A stretch of DNA of 23,870 bases from a virus. Location of the stretch: IMG/VR virus record IMGVR_UViG_3300020457_001285, positions 1 to 23,870 of that record. One strand, given 5' to 3'. Positions 7,137 through 13,865 of the stretch are shown here, piece by piece. The position numbers and the translations under genes are program-made. Below the pieces are notes generated by a model, which saw only the letters and a program-made list of their open reading frames with translations, was not told the DNA's origin and did no database searches. Within the stretch, counting starts at the first letter, position 1, and each line of letters begins with the position of its first letter.

Positions 7137-7445
7137 ATGGACAAGCATGACATCCCTATCTTAGGAGATTTTTATACAAAGAAAGAAGTTGATTCTATGG
7201 TTGCTGCTGCTTTAGCAGAAGCACGTGCCATTGATGAGGAGTCTATGCGTAAGCACAACCGAGACGCTACTATCATTAGTATGATTCTTGGTTTTACTTG
7301 CCTTGCTTTGTTTGTTGATGGTCTTCTAAGAATACTAGGGATCATACCACCGTTTGCAGGTCTTGATGTTAATGTTATTGATGACATCATAGAAAAAGTT
7401 GAGTCAGATATTTTACCTTTAGTACAAAAACTTCCTCGAATTTAA
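7137..7445 (+). CDS. Hypothetical single-pass membrane protein (102 aa)
   Basis: The ATG at 7137 is preferred. A GTG at 7131 overlapping the upstream stop (GTGA) would add two residues and is the alternative. The N-terminal 40 residues are charged and helical ('FYTKKEVDSMVAAALAEAR'). One membrane segment follows at about 45-70 ('ATIISMILGFTCLALFVDGLLRI'), and then an acidic C-terminal helix. I recognise no family. It is the second gene of the small membrane-protein unit. Confidence 0.65.
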   Translation: MDKHDIPILGDFYTKKEVDSMVAAALAEARAIDEESMRKHNRDATIISMILGFTCLALFVDGLLRILGIIPPFAGLDVNVIDDIIEKVESDILPLVQKLPRI

Positions 7446-7447
7446 TC

Positions 7448-7534
7448 ATGCATTTATTATTGCCGATCATTAGTATCGCATTGATTGTATTAGTCATAGT
7501 TTATTCCATCATACAAAAGTATAATCCACACTAA
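7448..7534 (+). CDS. Possible 28-residue single-span membrane microprotein
   Basis: ATG at 7448 to TAA at 7532-7534. Almost the whole product is a membrane span (MHLLLPIISIALIVLVIVYS, then IIQKYNPH). It begins 2 bases after the preceding stop and ends 22 bases before the next gene, filling the gap. There is no clear Shine-Dalgarno, so coupling would be needed. Its size and layout resemble small photosystem or cytochrome b6f subunits, but I cannot match it to any of them. It may be noncoding. Confidence 0.4.
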   Translation: MHLLLPIISIALIVLVIVYSIIQKYNPH

Positions 7535-7548
7535 ATATTAACAGGAGG
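7531..7548 (+). promoter_or_regulatory. Late-box-like sequence and strong Shine-Dalgarno
   Basis: CTAAATATT at 7531-7539 resembles the phage late -10 box (CTAAATAAC elsewhere in this window). It is followed by AGGAGGA at 7542-7548, the best ribosome-binding site in the region, 8 bases before the ATG at 7557. This would give the downstream pair of genes a separate late start. Confidence 0.45.
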
Positions 7549-7556
7549 ACACCATC

Positions 7557-7925
7557 ATGACTATCATAGGACCATTTATATTCTTGCTCTTCATGGTAGG
7601 TACAGCAGGTGCTGCCTTTGCTTTGATGTATAAAAACATCAGTGATATTTCTAAGTCAAGGTGGTCAGCAGATTTCGATCCTCGTAAGGGTAGGAATCAA
7701 ATTAAGTTAGCACACCCAGAACTTGCAGATGTTGAGCATGGTGATGAGTTACTTGTTGTGAAATTTAAACCCGAACTTGACGCAGAGGGTACAGTTGATT
7801 TAAAATTTACTCCCGATAAAGAATTTGAAGATGTATTTCTCAGTAAATCACTTGCTAAAAGAATGGAGGAACTTGATGATGAAGAAGACGATGATGATGA
7901 CGGAGACATTATAGTAAGAGTATGA
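7557..7925 (+). CDS. Membrane-anchored protein with acidic C-terminal tail (122 aa)
   Basis: It has an N-terminal membrane anchor at about residues 4-24 ('IGPFIFLLFMVGTAGAAFAL'). A basic patch follows ('ISKSRWSADFDPRKGRNQIK'), then a beta-rich region with 'GDELLVVKFKPELDAEG' and a strongly acidic run at 104-118. It starts behind AGGAGGA, so expression should be good. I recognise no named family, although I recall similar proteins in cyanomyovirus genomes. The anchor plus acidic tail suggests a cytoplasmic domain that contacts a basic partner. The stop overlaps the next ATG region by 4 bases. Confidence 0.72.
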   Translation: MTIIGPFIFLLFMVGTAGAAFALMYKNISDISKSRWSADFDPRKGRNQIKLAHPELADVEHGDELLVVKFKPELDAEGTVDLKFTPDKEFEDVFLSKSLAKRMEELDDEEDDDDDGDIIVRV

Positions 7926-8203
7926 CTTTTCTAATAGCAATCATGTCATTTGCAAACTTTGTATTCTATCCATTGGTAGTGGGTACAATTATTGCTGTGA
8001 TAATAGAACAGATCTTAAGAGCAACAGGCAATGAAGATGATCCTAAAGCAGTGCGGAATGTATTTCTTGCTATGGGAGTAAGAAAATATCTTTGGAGACA
8101 AGCATGGTTGTTTAATATTATCTGGTTCTTAGGGTATGGTATACTGTTAGTCATTAACAGACCAGGCCAACAACCAATGCCTGATATGATTTGGCAAGGT
8201 TAA
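7922..8203 (+). CDS. Two-pass membrane protein (93 aa)
   Basis: Two hydrophobic segments (about residues 4-32 and 60-79) flank a polar loop with 'RATGNEDDPKAVRNVF' and 'GVRKYLWRQ'. The loop carries the positive charges, so it is predicted to be cytoplasmic. The ATG overlaps the upstream stop (ATGA). It is the last gene of the unit before the hairpin at 8213-8234. The function is unknown and I recognise no family. Confidence 0.68.
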   Translation: MTFLIAIMSFANFVFYPLVVGTIIAVIIEQILRATGNEDDPKAVRNVFLAMGVRKYLWRQAWLFNIIWFLGYGILLVINRPGQQPMPDMIWQG

Positions 8204-8212
8204 ACTAAAATC

Positions 8213-8245
8213 GACTTTGAGTTACCTCAAAGTCAAAAAATTTTC
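8213..8245 (+). terminator. Hairpin behind the small membrane-protein unit
   Basis: GACTTTGAG (8213-8221) and CTCAAAGTC (8226-8234) form a perfect 9-bp stem with a TTAC loop, followed by AAAAAATTTT. The stem is the longest perfect inverted repeat I found. The T-run on the + strand is offset by six A residues, so it could also act on the opposite strand or as an RNA-stability element. Confidence 0.62.
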
Positions 8246-8252
8246 CCGCCTC

Positions 8253-8274
8253 ATTTTTTGCCTCTTAGAGTTTT
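8253..8274 (+). terminator. T-tract plus mini-hairpin module, copy 1
   Basis: ATTTTTTGCC (8253-8262) is followed by the mini-palindrome CTCTTAGAG (8262-8270) and TTTT. The same layout recurs at 13103-13125 with paired base changes in the stem. On its own the stem is only 3-4 bp, so it probably acts as an add-on to the hairpin at 8213. Confidence 0.4.
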
Positions 8275-8277
8275 ATT

Positions 8278-8451
8278 ATGAAAGAACAGATGATTAAAGA
8301 CATCCAAGACTGGGAGAGAGAATACCTTGGTATGGATGCTGACATAACAGAGAGACAAATAGAAATCCTTAAGGGATCTGAAATAAAATCCCATGAAGGT
8401 ATGCTTTATGGTAGAATGTATGCAGACTGGAAACTGAGGAAGTATGGATGA
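8278..8451 (+). CDS. Small hypothetical protein (57 aa)
   Basis: ATG at 8278 to TGA at 8449-8451, which overlaps the halogenase start (ATGA at 8448). The product is charged and probably helical (MKEQMIKDIQDWEREYLGMD, and 'LYGRMYADWKLRKYG' at the end). It has no membrane segment or known motif. The 4-base overlap with the next gene makes it likely real and translationally coupled to the halogenase. No Shine-Dalgarno is obvious. Confidence 0.6.
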   Translation: MKEQMIKDIQDWEREYLGMDADITERQIEILKGSEIKSHEGMLYGRMYADWKLRKYG

Positions 8452-9815
8452 AGATTGTAATCGTTGGTGGTGGTACTGCTGGATGGTTGTCAGCATATAT
8501 GTTGACACGTTTGCAACCAAACCATTCTTATACTGTCATTGATGATTCAAAACATAATATTGTTGGTGTTGGAGAAAGTACGACAGGACATTTCAGAGAA
8601 GCAATCGAACTTGGTACAACTGAGTCAGAATTTATTAATGAAACTGATGCTACAGTTAAACTTGGTATTGAATTTAAAGATTGGAGAAAGGTAGGAGAAG
8701 AATTTTATAATCCTATTGAACCTTCATCTACTGCTACAGAATACTTTGATGCTGCAACATACTATGCAGTATATAAAGGACATCCTGCTGAAGTATCAAG
8801 TATTAATGGTGTGTGGCATAGGAATAAAAGATATGATAGAAAGTTTAATACACATGCGTATCACTTTGATACGTTTAAGTGTGCTCAGTTTTTAAAGAAA
8901 AGATCTGGTGCACGTCATCTTGATAAGAAAGTTGTTGACTGTAACTTAAATGAGACAGGATTTATAGAGTCTGTTGTCTGTGAAGATGGTAGTATAATAA
9001 AAGGAGATTTCTTTATAGATGCTAGTGGATTCTCTAGGGTATTGATTGGTAAACTATCTTCATGGAGATCGTTTCAAGATAATTTACCAGTCAATTCTGC
9101 TGTACCTTTTATAGAAGATAATGATGGTGGAGATAGTACCATTTGTACTGCACTATCTTCTGGATGGTTGTGGCAGATACCAACAGCCAAGAAGATGGGT
9201 TCGGGTTATGTATATTGTGATAAGTATATTACTGAAGACCAAGCCATAGATGAGGTACAAAAACACTTAGGAAGAACCATAACTCCTGGAGCAGCAATTA
9301 AGTTTGAGTCTGGTAGGTTTGATAATATATGGAGTAAGAATTGTCTTGCTGTAGGGTTAGCAGGATCATTCCTAGAACCATTACAGTCTACTAATATTCA
9401 TACTACTGTAATAGAAATCAGCAATTTCCACAGGAAGTATCTAAGAAATACCTTTGAAGACACCTATTCCAGAGCAAATGTTAAGAAATTCTGTAGTGAA
9501 ATAGGTATGATGGTAGATAATTTTAAAGATTTCATTAACCTACACTACTCTGGAGAGAGAAGAGACTCAAAATTCTGGAGGATGATCTATCAGAAGGAAC
9601 ATCTTACAGATTTCACAAGAAATATAATAGAACTTGCTAGACACAGAGGTATCTTTAGAGATGACTTCTTATATTATTATGGATGTACTGGTGTAGAACT
9701 ATGGATCTATACCCTCTTTGGTATGGGACACATACCTAAGAAGACCGTGCAAAAAATATTTAAAAAACCTATGCTACTTGACTATGCTAAGTCAAAATTT
9801 AAACTGTTGTCGTAG
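8448..9815 (+). CDS. prnA: Flavin-dependent tryptophan-halogenase-like protein
   Basis: A 455-residue member of the tryptophan halogenase (PrnA/RebH) superfamily. It has an N-terminal FAD-binding GGGTAGW (7-13), the 'GVGES' loop (40-44), K71 in 'DATVKLGIEFKDW' at the position of the catalytic lysine (PrnA K79), and the halogenase hallmark W-x-W-x-I-P (WLWQIP, 240-245). The block 'LEPLQSTNIH' at 309-318 corresponds to family 'LEPLESTG', so the residue matching PrnA E346 is Gln313. Such genes are common in cyanomyoviruses and their substrate is unknown. It is slightly shorter than PrnA (about 538), mainly in the C-terminal half. Its last 17 bases overlap the end of gp53 on the opposite strand. 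Confidence 0.85.
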   Translation: MKIVIVGGGTAGWLSAYMLTRLQPNHSYTVIDDSKHNIVGVGESTTGHFREAIELGTTESEFINETDATVKLGIEFKDWRKVGEEFYNPIEPSSTATEYFDAATYYAVYKGHPAEVSSINGVWHRNKRYDRKFNTHAYHFDTFKCAQFLKKRSGARHLDKKVVDCNLNETGFIESVVCEDGSIIKGDFFIDASGFSRVLIGKLSSWRSFQDNLPVNSAVPFIEDNDGGDSTICTALSSGWLWQIPTAKKMGSGYVYCDKYITEDQAIDEVQKHLGRTITPGAAIKFESGRFDNIWSKNCLAVGLAGSFLEPLQSTNIHTTVIEISNFHRKYLRNTFEDTYSRANVKKFCSEIGMMVDNFKDFINLHYSGERRDSKFWRMIYQKEHLTDFTRNIIELARHRGIFRDDFLYYYGCTGVELWIYTLFGMGHIPKKTVQKIFKKPMLLDYAKSKFKLLS

Positions 9816-10542
9816 CAGATCCAGGACCGTTATCGTATGATGTAACATTACCAACATTACTGTCTATGTTAACACTACCAGTAACATACCCAGTATTGTC
9901 AAGGAAACGAGCAGCAGCACCTATCTCTGTTTTCTTATCACCGAACTCATCTAGTTCTGCGTGAGATTCATACGCTACTAACTCTTCAAATTCTGACATG
10001 ATGAACTCAACTACAGGAGTAGTTGGTATTTTTATGATTGCTTTTTGTTCATTAAGATACACTTCATGTTCATAGTTAGATACAGGATACACTGAGGCTT
10101 CTTCTCCTAGTGTTGATCCATCAGGTAGAACTGTTCTCCATGTCCTATTAACTTCCAATCCTTTCTTAAGGAATACTTCTCCATTATATTTTGCTTCTAC
10201 AGTTTCATAATGATGAATTGCATCTGGGTCTGCGTATTCATTATTGACATGTTCTCTTAGAACTTCTTCAGTCTTAGGCCATTGTGAATATACATCAGTA
10301 ATATTATTAACCAATAGAATTATCCAGTCTAAGTATGCGTTACCTAATACAGCTTGAGCAAGTCTCTCTGGTCTTTCACCATTAGGTATGATGAATGCTT
10401 CCATCAAAGTAATATACTGAGCTAGATCTGCTCTTGTTTGTGTCCTTCTGAATATGTTTTTTGCTAGACGATATTTGTATGCTTCATCATCGGTGATACC
10501 TTCACCAACATATACGTTTGGAAGTAAGTCGAAATATTTCAT
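9799..10542 (-). CDS. gp53: gp53-like baseplate wedge protein
   Basis: A 247-residue product on the - strand. In T4, gp53 completes the wedge and joins neighbouring wedges around the hub. The block 'RPERLAQAVLGNAYLDWIILLVNNITDVYSQWP' corresponds to T4 'RPEELANAIYGNPQLYWVLLMCNDNYDPYYGW', and the upstream 'YKYRLAKNIFRRTQ' fits the same region. It is about 50 residues longer than T4 gp53 (196), with an Asn/Gly/Ser/Thr-rich end. The start shares one base with the gp48 stop, so gp48-gp53 is one transcript. The stop lies inside the convergent halogenase gene. Confidence 0.85.
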   Translation of the reverse strand: MKYFDLLPNVYVGEGITDDEAYKYRLAKNIFRRTQTRADLAQYITLMEAFIIPNGERPERLAQAVLGNAYLDWIILLVNNITDVYSQWPKTEEVLREHVNNEYADPDAIHHYETVEAKYNGEVFLKKGLEVNRTWRTVLPDGSTLGEEASVYPVSNYEHEVYLNEQKAIIKIPTTPVVEFIMSEFEELVAYESHAELDEFGDKKTEIGAAARFLDNTGYVTGSVNIDSNVGNVTSYDNGPGSATTTV

Positions 10543-11624
10543 TAATACCCCACTGCTGCATCGTTTTCTGTCAAGAGTCTAGTCTCTGTGAAACTAAGTG
10601 TCATAACGATAGCTGGAACTGATACTCCATTTGGATCAGGTTGTTTGAATGATACGTATTGATTGTCTGGTGTATAGTTTACATTAATACCTGTACATAC
10701 AGAAGGATACATCTTAAACATTAGATCCCTTCTAGTAGTCTCTGTCATTGATCCCATTGTACCGTCATCGTTTGCACCGAAACGTACAAACCTTAGTTGG
10801 AATCTATCTGGTATGTCAAAGAACCTATTACTCTTTGCATAGTCTGCCTTATTAAAGTGCTTGAAGTATTCTTTACCCCAGATATCTTGACTGGTTCCTT
10901 CTTTCTTTCCTTTACCTGCTCTCTTTACTTCACCACCAGGAACTTTATACTTATCACCTGCGTTAATGAATCGTTTATCAAACTCACCACCTCTTACTTT
11001 AGGTAACGTTCCTATTTTAATGTAGTCAATAATATTTTGTATGTGTCTTGACTCATTCCTACTTCGAGCCATAAATTTGAAAGCAAAGTTGTGAGTTCTA
11101 AAACTCATACCTTGGAAGATCTGCTCACTGTATGGGTTAAAGACCTGACCTTTCTGTAGTGCTTGTATAGCATTGATGTCCATTGATCCTTGTAAGCCAA
11201 CGAACTGGTTGAAACCATTAATCAAACTAAGTACAGCATTGGTAGAGAACTCAGGTAGTGCTGCGAATGCTGCGTCTTGTAAATCTTTTGCCATCTGTGT
11301 AAAATCATTACCAGATTGCATCATGTTCATAGCTGCAACACCAGACACACCAATGTCTTGTCTTCTATATGCAGGACCATATGATGTAGAAATACCAGCA
11401 GGTATTGCTATGTAACATCTATCAGGATGTTGTTTAACAGTTGCTTGGTTTCCTGGAACCTCTCTATTGTAGAAGTTAGGTACGTTTTTACCATCATACT
11501 TAAATCTTTCTCTACGAAGCATTAAGTAGTCAACATGTTTTGTAGCACCTTCAGCCAGACCAAGCTGTCTGTTACGGTACTGTTCCTCCATTGGGAACTT
11601 AAGTGGGTACTTATATATTGTCAT
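10542..11624 (-). CDS. gp48: gp48-like baseplate tail-tube cap protein
   Basis: A 360-residue protein on the - strand, close to T4 gp48 (364), which caps the baseplate with gp54 and starts the tail tube. It begins MTIYKYPLKFPMEEQYRNRQ. The middle holds 'NPYSEQIFQGMSFRTHNFAFKF', a pattern shared by the tube-like fold of gp48 and gp54, and 'RSRNESRHIQNIIDYIK' follows. The adjacent gp53 on the same strand and gp54 nearby support the call over a generic tail protein. The residue after the start is Thr, and no strong Shine-Dalgarno is visible on the - strand. Confidence 0.85.
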   Translation of the reverse strand: MTIYKYPLKFPMEEQYRNRQLGLAEGATKHVDYLMLRRERFKYDGKNVPNFYNREVPGNQATVKQHPDRCYIAIPAGISTSYGPAYRRQDIGVSGVAAMNMMQSGNDFTQMAKDLQDAAFAALPEFSTNAVLSLINGFNQFVGLQGSMDINAIQALQKGQVFNPYSEQIFQGMSFRTHNFAFKFMARSRNESRHIQNIIDYIKIGTLPKVRGGEFDKRFINAGDKYKVPGGEVKRAGKGKKEGTSQDIWGKEYFKHFNKADYAKSNRFFDIPDRFQLRFVRFGANDDGTMGSMTETTRRDLMFKMYPSVCTGINVNYTPDNQYVSFKQPDPNGVSVPAIVMTLSFTETRLLTENDAAVGY

Positions 11625-11640
11625 CTACTTCAATAACTAC

Positions 11641-11649
11641 CTAAATAAC
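11641..11649 (+). promoter_or_regulatory. Late promoter for gp4-gp54
   Basis: CTAAATAAC matches the late -10 form found before gp26 and gp5 in this window. It lies 20 bases before the gp4 ATG, so the transcript would have a leader of only about 15 bases. Confidence 0.6.
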
Positions 11650-11664
11650 AGTGTGATCTCTATG

Positions 11665-11671
11665 TATTTAT
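11665..11671 (-). promoter_or_regulatory. Late promoter for gp48-gp53 (minus strand)
   Basis: TATTTAT on the + strand is ATAAATA on the - strand, a T4-type late -10 box, 41 bases before the gp48 ATG. It overlaps the gp4 start codon and faces the + strand late box at 11641-11649. Confidence 0.5.
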
Positions 11672-12092
11672 GCGTTATAAGCAGGGAAAATACATCCCTC
11701 GGAATAGAAACAAATATAAAGGTGATTTATCTAAAATATTTTACCGTTCTGGGTGGGAATATAAATTCATGAAGTGGTGTGATGCCACGCCTTCTATTAC
11801 TGAATGGGGTAGTGAAGAGATCTTTATACCATATGTTTCACCAATAGATAATAAAAGACATAAGTATTATCCAGACTTCTATGTCAAGGCGAATAACAAG
11901 AAATATATCGTTGAGGTAAAACCCTCTAAGCAAACTAAAGAACCAACGAAACGTAAGAAAGTGACTAAAGGTTATTTACAAGAAGTATTTACTTGGGGTG
12001 TCAACCAAGCGAAGTGGAAGGCTGCAGAGGAGTTCTGTAGGGATTATGGTATGGAGTTTATGATAATCACAGAGAAGGAGCTTAAGGTATAA
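11670..12092 (+). CDS. gp4: gp4-like head completion protein (TnsA/PD-(D/E)XK fold)
   Basis: A 140-residue protein resembling T4 gp4 (about 150), which is needed to finish the filled head before tail joining. It begins 'KQGKYIPRNRNKYKGDLSKI', then 'FYRSGWEYKFMKWCD' and 'PSITEWGSEE'. 'YYPDFYVK' and 'YIVEVKP' follow, the latter two forming a PD...E-x-K nuclease-like core as in TnsA-type endonucleases. It could trim or guard the packaged DNA end. The start codon lacks a clear Shine-Dalgarno and overlaps the - strand late box. The stop overlaps the gp54 start (TAATG). Confidence 0.85.
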   Translation: MRYKQGKYIPRNRNKYKGDLSKIFYRSGWEYKFMKWCDATPSITEWGSEEIFIPYVSPIDNKRHKYYPDFYVKANNKKYIVEVKPSKQTKEPTKRKKVTKGYLQEVFTWGVNQAKWKAAEEFCRDYGMEFMIITEKELKV

Positions 12093-13048
12093 TGTTTGGA
12101 TTTATAAGTAAATTTTTTGCAAACTGGGCTGGGTCTCTACCTGTAGTTGGTGGTTGGCCAGTTGGACAACTTCCACCAGAGTATGATGGTGTTAACTCTA
12201 TACCTGGTTCTGATACTGCAAGGGTTCAATCATTTCAGGAGTTTCTAGCACAAACTAGAAAACCTATGAATGAGTTTTCATTAACTAACTTATATTCTCT
12301 TGAGTTTTCTACTCCAAGGATGTTGACGGATAACCTTGAAGTTGGTGATGATAGGATGCTCCTAGACTACTATGCTGATAGTGTAAACCTTCCTAGTAAG
12401 CAAGTAACTACTGGACAAATTGCTAACGTTGGTTCTGCATACAAATATACCACTGGTAGTGCTTTCAGTCAGATTAATATATCATTTAAAATACCTGCCT
12501 CTCATAGAACAAGAGCTATATTTGAGAGATGGGTTACTATGATGAACAGTGATGCTCATCAGTACACAGAATTTTATGAGGATTATGTATCACCAAGACT
12601 TAGAATCTTTAAGTTAGAAAGAGGTCTTGGTGCTGCAGCAATGTATCACATGTATAACAGTGGTTTATATTATTTGAGACCTAAGATTACATTGTTCAAT
12701 AACTTTGATTCAGATGCATACTTAAAACCTCTTTCTCAATCACATCAGCAACAATATCAAAACTATAGATTACCTGGAGTTGTTGCAATGTGGGAACTTT
12801 CTAATGTTTTCCCAGTTAACATTGGATCTACTCAATTAAATAATATGGAAGCAAGGGTCGCAACTATGACTGTTGGGTTTAACTTTGAGAGGTATAGATT
12901 CTATACGCTACCTTTATACTCTCATGGTTCAAACTTTGATGCTATTGCACCTAACCCTGGATTAAAAACACTTGGATCAAACTATGGTATCACTGATCGA
13001 GGTAGTTACTCTGAGTTCCACAAGGTCACCCAAGATGATCGCTGGTAA
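12092..13048 (+). CDS. gp54: gp54-like baseplate tail-tube initiator
   Basis: A 318-residue protein, matching T4 gp54 (320), which sits on gp48 and primes tail-tube polymerisation. The region from 'NEFSLTNLYSLEFST' (about residue 60) through 'DYYADSVNLPSKQV' and 'AFSQINISFKIP' to 'FERWVTMMNSD' has the tail-tube-like pattern of N-terminal beta strands followed by a short 'F.RW...M' helix. 'ARVATMTVGFNFERYRF' near 285-301 fits the last tube strand. Its pairing with gp4 and opposite gp48 fits a baseplate role. Similarity to T4 gp54 itself is weak by eye, so a related tail-tube protein is the alternative. Confidence 0.7.
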   Translation: MFGFISKFFANWAGSLPVVGGWPVGQLPPEYDGVNSIPGSDTARVQSFQEFLAQTRKPMNEFSLTNLYSLEFSTPRMLTDNLEVGDDRMLLDYYADSVNLPSKQVTTGQIANVGSAYKYTTGSAFSQINISFKIPASHRTRAIFERWVTMMNSDAHQYTEFYEDYVSPRLRIFKLERGLGAAAMYHMYNSGLYYLRPKITLFNNFDSDAYLKPLSQSHQQQYQNYRLPGVVAMWELSNVFPVNIGSTQLNNMEARVATMTVGFNFERYRFYTLPLYSHGSNFDAIAPNPGLKTLGSNYGITDRGSYSEFHKVTQDDRW

Positions 13049-13077
13049 CTTGTATATTATTTCGATTTTCATTCCCC

Positions 13078-13125
13078 AGGAAGCGTAAAAAATTCGCTTC
13101 CTATTTTTTGCCCCTTTGGGTTTTT
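13078..13125 (+). terminator. Terminator after gp54, with T-tract plus mini-hairpin module, copy 2
   Basis: GGAAGCG (13079-13085) and CGCTTCC (13095-13101), plus an outer A-T pair, form an 8-bp stem with a 9-base A-rich loop, followed by ATTTTTT (13103-13109). GCCCCTTTGGG and TTTTT follow (13110-13125), copying the layout at 8253-8274. It is a good intrinsic terminator directly in front of the gp26 late promoter. Confidence 0.8.
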
Positions 13126-13127
13126 GA

Positions 13128-13136
13128 CTAAATAAC
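13128..13136 (+). promoter_or_regulatory. Late promoter of the tail-hub operon
   Basis: CTAAATAAC, identical to the box before gp4, 18 bases before the gp26 ATG at 13155 and just behind the terminator. It should drive gp26 through gp27. Confidence 0.65.
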
Positions 13137-13154
13137 TACACTGAATTGAACACT

Positions 13155-13865
13155 ATGGCATTACCTAAATTAAACGCCCCTCGTTATAAAATGAAATTGC
13201 CGTCAGACGGCAGAGTTGTGAATTTTCGTCCATTTCTTGTAAAAGAGGAAAAAAGTCTTCTTATTGCAACTGAAACTGGCGATTCTTCTACCATGATTAA
13301 CGCTATTAAAGATATTATTAGAGGATGTACTGATATTAAAGATGTTGAAGAATTGGCAACATTTGATATTGAGTATGTTTTCCTTCAAGTGAGAACTAAG
13401 TCCGTTGGTGAAAGCGTTGATGTTTCTGTGGTTTGTCCCGATGATGAGGAAACAGAAGTTGAAGTGAATATTCCTTTAGAAGACATTAAGGTTCAAAAGA
13501 CCAAAGGTCATAAAAAGGAACTTAAGCTTGATGATGGAATAATGGTTACTATGAAGTATCCAAGTCTTGAAAATTTCGTTGAAATGAACTTTGCTGGTGA
13601 ACAACCAGGAGTTGATCAAGTTTTCAAAATGGCAGCAGGTTGTATCGAACAAATTGCTACTGAGGAAGAAGTACATGATTGCACAAGTCTTCCAGAAAGC
13701 GAAATGCTTGAATTTTTGGATCAATTAACATCTGCTCAATTTAAGGCAATTCAAGATTTCTTTGAAACTATGCCCAAATTGGCACATACGTTAAATGTGA
13801 AAAATCCTAAAACTGGGAAAACTGGTGAGGTGAAATTAGAAGGATTAGCGGCTTTTTTCGGTTAG
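13155..13865 (+). CDS. gp26: gp26-like baseplate hub subunit / tail assembly chaperone
   Basis: The start is the ATG at 13155 (MALPKLNAPRYKMKLPSDG). A TTG at 13146 in the same frame is less likely. The 236 residues match the gp26-like hub proteins of cyanomyoviruses: 'NFRPFLVKEEKSLLIATETGD' near the N-terminus, 'CTDIKDVEELATFDIEYVFLQVR' (about 55-77), an acidic middle with 'CPDDEETEVEV', and a helical end with 'QFKAIQDFFETMPKLAH'. T4 gp26 (208 residues) helps build the central hub. The last codons contain a -1 slippery site (13853-13859), so a longer form of 300 residues is also likely. It is the first gene of the hub operon behind a late promoter. Confidence 0.8.
   Translation: MALPKLNAPRYKMKLPSDGRVVNFRPFLVKEEKSLLIATETGDSSTMINAIKDIIRGCTDIKDVEELATFDIEYVFLQVRTKSVGESVDVSVVCPDDEETEVEVNIPLEDIKVQKTKGHKKELKLDDGIMVTMKYPSLENFVEMNFAGEQPGVDQVFKMAAGCIEQIATEEEVHDCTSLPESEMLEFLDQLTSAQFKAIQDFFETMPKLAHTLNVKNPKTGKTGEVKLEGLAAFFG
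13838..13859 (+). promoter_or_regulatory. Probable programmed -1 ribosomal frameshift site
   Basis: In the gp26 frame the bases read gcT TTT TTC ggt tag, a perfect X XXY YYZ heptamer at 13853-13859. SD-like AGAAGGA (13838-13844) ends 8 bases upstream, as in dnaX-type sites. Slippage gives TTT TTT CGG TTA and enters the -1 ORF that ends at 14056. A weak GGTTAG/CTAATC stem (13860-13865 with 13878-13883) lies behind it. Confidence 0.72.

Noticed and set aside
8251-8520. - strand ORF of 89 aa
   Set aside because: It overlaps the small ORF at 8278 and the halogenase start, which are linked by ATGA. The product has random-looking composition.
13146-13154. TTG start for gp26 giving three extra residues
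   Set aside because: The ATG at 13155 is a better codon and gives the natural MALPKLNAP start.
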